A DNA stretch of 24,122 nt from Purshia tridentata (lineage: Eukaryota > Streptophyta > Magnoliopsida > Rosales > Rosaceae): contig QANT01006242.1 of the NCBI GenBank assembly GCA_003254885.1, positions 1 to 24,122 of the forward strand, read 5' to 3'. The notes below the pieces were generated by a model. That model did no database searches, was not told where the DNA came from, and saw only the letters and a list, made by a program, of their open reading frames with translations. Shown here piece after piece: positions 19,734 to 24,122 of this stretch. The position numbers and the translations under genes were made by a program. The stretch's first letter is position 1. Each line of letters starts with the position of its first letter.

Positions 19734-22700
19734 ATGGATTTGGAATTTTCTCAACAATTACAAGCGCAAGGGCTTAGAATTCTAAGTTCGAATGATGAGC
19801 AGCAAATGGAGGCATTCTTTTCTCATCTCAATTTCCCCCAAGAACCCCAAAGATCTCAAGCATATAGTCTTTTACACTGTTGCAAAAAACACTTCCCCGA
19901 TTTGCTGTTCATAAAGCTATGTTATGTGATTCGATGCAGCCCTTGTTTGGACACTCGAGCCAAGTCTGCACATGTACTTGCTTTTGTCGGAGTTTGTGAC
20001 CTTTGGCCCAAGTTGTCTTCGAATGCTCAAATGAACATCAAGAACCACTTTCTTGTTTGCCTTCAAAAAGAAGTTTCAATTCCAACTTTAAGGATACTTT
20101 GCGGCATTGTATCTGAAATGGCGTCAGAGATTTTTAAGGGTGGCAATGAATGGCCAGAACTCATCAATTATTTGTTGAATTCTATTCAATCGGATTCTGA
20201 AAAGTTTCAGCAATCTGCTTTGTGGGTGTTCGCTTATTTTCCAAAAGGATACCGGCCGTTTGTTTGTGAAGCTTTAGTTTCTAGCCTTGAACCTATACAG
20301 TTGGGATTCTTACGTGCATTGAATTCACCAAATGCTGATATTCAGGTAACAACATTTAGTTCTGTGGTTAGTTTGATACATTTGTTTACAAATTCATCAG
20401 GGCGGAATTGGTTTCATGACCTTTTGAGAGCAATGATGGTTGGACTGTTTAATTTGTTAAGTCACTCGAAAGAGGCCTATGCTCGCGGGGCTCTCAAGGA
20501 GTTAATAATGTTGGTAATGGAAGAGCCACAAATCTTGAAGCCATACCTTAATGATCTAGTACTTGACATGCTTAAGATAGCAGAGAATGAAAATGTGAAA
20601 GAGGAAACAAAAGTGTTTGTTGAAAAATTTCTGCTCACCATGGCAGAAGTGAGAGATCTGGCACCAATGATGAGGGAGCTACCTCATCAGATTTTGGTTA
20701 GGCTTCTCACCATCCCAATGAAACAGCTTCTATATATAAATGACAACAATGCATGGCACAACCTGGGAAGCCAGCAGGGTGAGAATGATGGGAAGATAGA
20801 TCCAAACAAATATGGAATTGCATACCTACAAAAGATTGCAACTGCCTTAGGTGAACGGACAATAGTGCCCATTTCTTTTGATTTGTTCTTAGAGTACTTA
20901 GATGATTCCGACTGGAAGAAGCGTTATGCAGGAATTTCTATGCTAGCTGTGATTGCAGAGGAGTGCTCAAGTGAATTGGTAATAGCTTTAAATGAGGTTT
21001 AGTGATTGATATTCACATGTAGATATTATTATATATGTGATATAAACTATTGCACCTCCTTAAAGTATAATGATTGAGGGAAACCATAGTTGGTATAACT
21101 GAGTTACCTACCAGTCTTATATGTTAAAACAAAGTATAACTGGCTTCCCTTTGATATGGTTCAATGAATTAATGTGTGCATATCAATAAAGGATAAAGGA
21201 ATATTCGATACACCATATACAGTTTCTGTTTTTCTTTGTACATCACGTATCCTATTTGCATATCTGGCCTGTGATTGTAGGGTTTAAGGTTTGTTAGGCT
21301 AGGTTATGTACTGACAGTCTGAGCTCTATATAGTGTACAATTTTCTTTTTAAAACTTAGGCGTTGTTTCATTGCTAGAATTGGATTAATTGGAACTAATA
21401 AATGATAAATTCATGTGTATTTGAGATAGAAATTTTTAACTTAAAAAAATGATATGAGAATAAAATGGATAAATTATAAAGAAAATTTATCCCTTCTAAT
21501 CCTCTTAAAATGGTGGAGATTAACAAAGATAACATTTCTTATGTCTAAATCATTTTCTTTCCATCTTCTTCCTTCAAATTAGAAAACATTCTCTATCTTC
21601 TTTCTTAAATACACATAAATCTTGCCATTATATTTTCCAGTACACTCCTAACACCAAACGAGGCCTAGTTAGTATATATATGTACATAGTTTAGTAACTC
21701 TTGGGCATCCAATACCTGTTATTTAATGATTGTATGTGATCCTTAAATATTTTGTGTCTCTCAATCCCGCCATTCTACTACTGCATGTAGGTACTGATGA
21801 AAAATTATTTGGACCAAGTTACAGCCATTATTTTGAAGTCATTCCAAGATCCCCATCCTCGAGTTTGTTGGGCAGCTTGTAATTTTATGCAACTGTCTAC
21901 AACCCTGGTTGAGGCTATGCAAATTCTCCATCATTTGAGGATTGTTCCTGCACTGGTTACTGCACTTGACCAACATCCGATTCCAAGAGTCAAGGTACAG
22001 GGGTTATGAATTTACTATGATTCTATTTACTGATTTTCACTTTTCTGTTTAATCAAATATATATGTTTTTCAGCCACTCATCATGATGATCATCATGCAT
22101 GCTATACTATTTAATTAGTGTTTAGTTTTATCCATGTATATGCCTCTATTCTTTTTGCATATGACCACCTAACCTGAAGGTTGAATGTGAACGGAAAAGC
22201 TATTAAGTAAATTGAACAAATATATGATTACTTATTTATTGGTAGAAACTTAGTCGATAAACTAGAATTATACAGATTTTCATATCATTTTCAGCATTCC
22301 CCTGGTATATGGATCTTAGTTCATAAGCAAGATTCATAGAGATTTCATGCGTTTAGGCTGTGGTAAATTGCTCTCTCTCTCTCTCTCTCTCTTTCTCATG
22401 CATGTTTCTTCTGTGATTCTATTTGTTCGTTATACAACAATTAGGAATGCACTTTTATACACATTATAATAGTAAAAGAAGAATGTGTATAACTCAATGT
22501 AAATCACAAGTACAAAATAAATGATATAACTAAAAATATCACTAACATACAAATCTACTGCAGAAAATTCAATATAGATATAGACTTGCCTTGGCAATGT
22601 TCAAAGACAGATATTTCAACCTTACTCTTGTACTTATAGTTTCAAAGTGGGCGTCCGTCTTTCGGATACAACTATCTAATTCAAAAATGAGCACTCAAAC

Positions 22701-23788
22701 CTTGAATCTTGGCGAACTTAAATTTGTTGTGTTTTTCTCTCAAGTTTCAGAAAACTATAAAATCAAAGCGTTTAAAAATCTATGTTTGATTCTACAAAAG
22801 ATGTTGTTTTTGTAGAGATTGGAAGGTTATTTATGTAAAAAAACTAATTGCAACTCTTCATAGCGAATGGTTGCATCTTAAATTTCAAATGAGGAGTTAT
22901 AACTCATCAGAAAAATCGAAACAGCACAACTTCTGGGTTGACCGACCGGTCAATCACAACCGGAGACCAACATATGTATATTATGAATTCACCGACGGTT
23001 GGTGACGGCCAGCCGGTTAAGACCAGAGGCTAAAACCTCTTTGAAGACCACTTCACTGGACCGGTCAGTGAACTCAATGACCGGTCGGACAAGTTTTCTA
23101 TTCAAACTTTCTAACACTATCTTATTCTCTACCAGTAACAGTACTTTTCTCCTCTGACTTTTTCATTATTATATTTGCTATGATTAATAATGATTTCAGA
23201 TATAGTACTCTAATCTATTTTATCGATCATTATTCCCATACTACAGTTATGTAGTCTAGTTATAATAATTCAGAATATATGATGCTGTATCCTTGCATTT
23301 TTGTTCATCTTACCAAGGCAAAGATAGAATTGTTGGTTTCTCTCTCAAGGTTAACCCTTTTACAGCCATTTCATTGTTTTCGAACCAGAAAACAAGTTTA
23401 TTTGTTGAAAAAGATAGGTTAATGATCCTCATATATATGCTTGTATTACATTTCTCTCGTAGTACTACTGCACATTGCTGCCTAATTTGATCATGTATTT
23501 TTTNATTTTTTTTTTTTGTTAATTCCATCTTCAATTATTTGTCTGTGAATTTTTTTTTATCATTCCTCATTTCTCAATTCTTGAACATTGAAATTCATCT
23601 AAACTTTCTTTTTTCATTAAAATGCCCCATTAATTCTTTAATTGCAAGCTACAGCTAGAACTGATGGATCTTTTTACTTTCAGGAACAAGCTGAGTCAGC
23701 ACTACTGTACTTGTTAAAGAATGTTCCTTCAGAGAGCTTAATAATGCACATAGACTTGGATAATATATTGAACAAACTGCAGAAATAA
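19734..23788 (+). CDS. HEAT-repeat protein related to importin-5/karyopherin beta, N-terminal half only (517 aa)
   Basis: Three exons are supported: 19734-20978, 21791-21994 and 23684-23788 (TAA), with GT-AG introns and phase-0 junctions. The encoded protein is alpha-helical throughout. Its second half (from about residue 365) carries HEAT-like repeats with the importin-5 signatures S-D-W-K-K-R-Y-A-G near 391-399 and F-Q-D-P-H-P-R-V-C-W-A-A near residues 429-440. Importin-5-like proteins carry cargo into the nucleus and are usually about 1,100 aa. This frame ends after the repeat containing EQAESALLYLL (484-494), so the C-terminal half is lacking. The first exon is unusually long (1,245 nt). 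The stop lies six bases before a consensus donor (CAG/GTACTT at 23794/23795), so the copy may be truncated by nonsense mutation or may naturally end here. Activity as a transport receptor is doubtful. Nothing HEAT-like was seen from 23,789 to the window end. Confidence 0.82.
21357..21667. mobile_element. MITE-like insertion in intron 1 of the HEAT-repeat gene
   Basis: The left end TAGGCGTTGTTTCATTGCTAG and the right end, read in reverse complement as TAGGCCTCGTTTGGTGTTAG, are imperfect terminal inverted repeats about 310 bp apart. The interior is AT-rich and non-coding. The GGCCTCGTTTGGTGTT-type end resembles common plant MITEs. A clear target-site duplication was not found, so the superfamily is left open. 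Confidence 0.5.
22371..22393. repeat. (CT)n microsatellite in intron 2
   Basis: Eleven or more CT units inside the second intron of the HEAT-repeat gene. Confidence 0.95.
22440..23110. mobile_element. Possible repeat insertion in intron 2 with clustered ACCGGTC motifs
   Basis: The 1.69 kb second intron contains an island of different composition. An open frame (22591-22815) leads into a GC-richer part (22930-23095) with ACCGGTC three times, near 22945, 23060 and 23081. It also has CCGGTT/AACCGG variants (near 22959 and 23013). The spacing and change in base composition suggest an inserted transposable element fragment, perhaps part of an LTR. Ends and family are not resolved. Confidence 0.3.
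23504..23504. other. Ambiguous base (N) inside a T-run
   Basis: One undetermined base interrupts a long T tract in intron 2. It is a sequencing or assembly uncertainty at a homopolymer. Confidence 0.99.
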
Positions 23789-24122
23789 CCACAGGTACTT
23801 ATTCTAACTTTGTAAAATAATTAATGTCATCTATAGGAGTATATATAGGACCATTGTATATATATCACATGAAAATCATGATTTACATATATATATATAT
23901 ATATAGAGTGGTTATATTTCCACCCACCTGTCTTATTTTTACACCCACCATTATATTTGAAAAAATATTAAAACACTCTTCATACATCTCATTATTCCTA
24001 TTATACACTAGTACATAAAAACTAAAACATTCACTCAATAAACACTGTTATCACCAGTTTTAACTATTATCCCACACACCTTTTTTTAAAAAAAAAATCT
24101 TTCTTTCAAAATCGTTCTAGTT
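23789..24122. other. 3' region of the HEAT-repeat gene, no further coding seen
   Basis: It begins with CCACAG/GTACTT, which looks like an exon end and donor, so an intron may start here. The rest is AT-rich with a (TA)n microsatellite at about 23887-23905. No HEAT-like coding sequence appears before the window ends, but further exons beyond the edge cannot be excluded. Confidence 0.5.

Noticed and set aside
20979..21002. Unspliced extension of HEAT exon 1 to the stop at 21000
   Set aside because: A good donor at 20979 and an acceptor before 21791 restore the importin-like sequence, so the extension is intron.

Overview
The window reads as nuclear DNA of a dicot plant. It is AT-rich, contains GT-AG introns, and holds three plant-type spliced genes in a background of decayed transposons and simple repeats. 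The mix of repeats fits a woody rosid, possibly Rosaceae; that is a guess from general familiarity, not a measurement. No tRNA, rRNA, CRISPR array or bacterial-type operon was seen.

Left part (1-10,500): no intact gene. It holds two tandem copies of a ~0.3 kb repeat at the left edge, an internally deleted hAT element (minus strand), and a heavily broken capsid/nucleocapsid-like reading frame with a zinc knuckle, of pararetrovirus or retroelement type. It also holds a GGGTATGG-rich element and a 1.3-1.7 kb sequence present twice in direct orientation. One copy of that sequence carries an extra ~455 bp block with a TATA box. A small palindrome with a 27-bp tandem repeat inside it lies near 9.85 kb.

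Middle (11,189-17,329): two convergent genes. A six-exon GH28 polygalacturonase-like gene (plus strand, 469 aa) has intact splice sites. Its catalytic His position is Ala. A nine-exon DHHC-type protein S-acyltransferase gene (minus strand, 511 aa) ends about 0.85 kb from the polygalacturonase stop. One gene product is predicted to be secreted to the cell wall. The other is an integral membrane enzyme that lipidates proteins. No direct functional link is evident.

Right part (17,330-24,122): the DHHC promoter is followed by a CACTA-type element terminus, a broken RNase H domain from a non-LTR retrotransposon (minus strand), and a HEAT-repeat gene related to importin-5/karyopherin beta (plus strand). 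That gene has telobox motifs just upstream of the ATG and a very large first exon. Its reading frame stops after 517 aa, about half the usual family length, six bases before a consensus splice donor.

All exon structures were built by reading splice signals and conserved protein motifs by eye. No transcript or database evidence was used.
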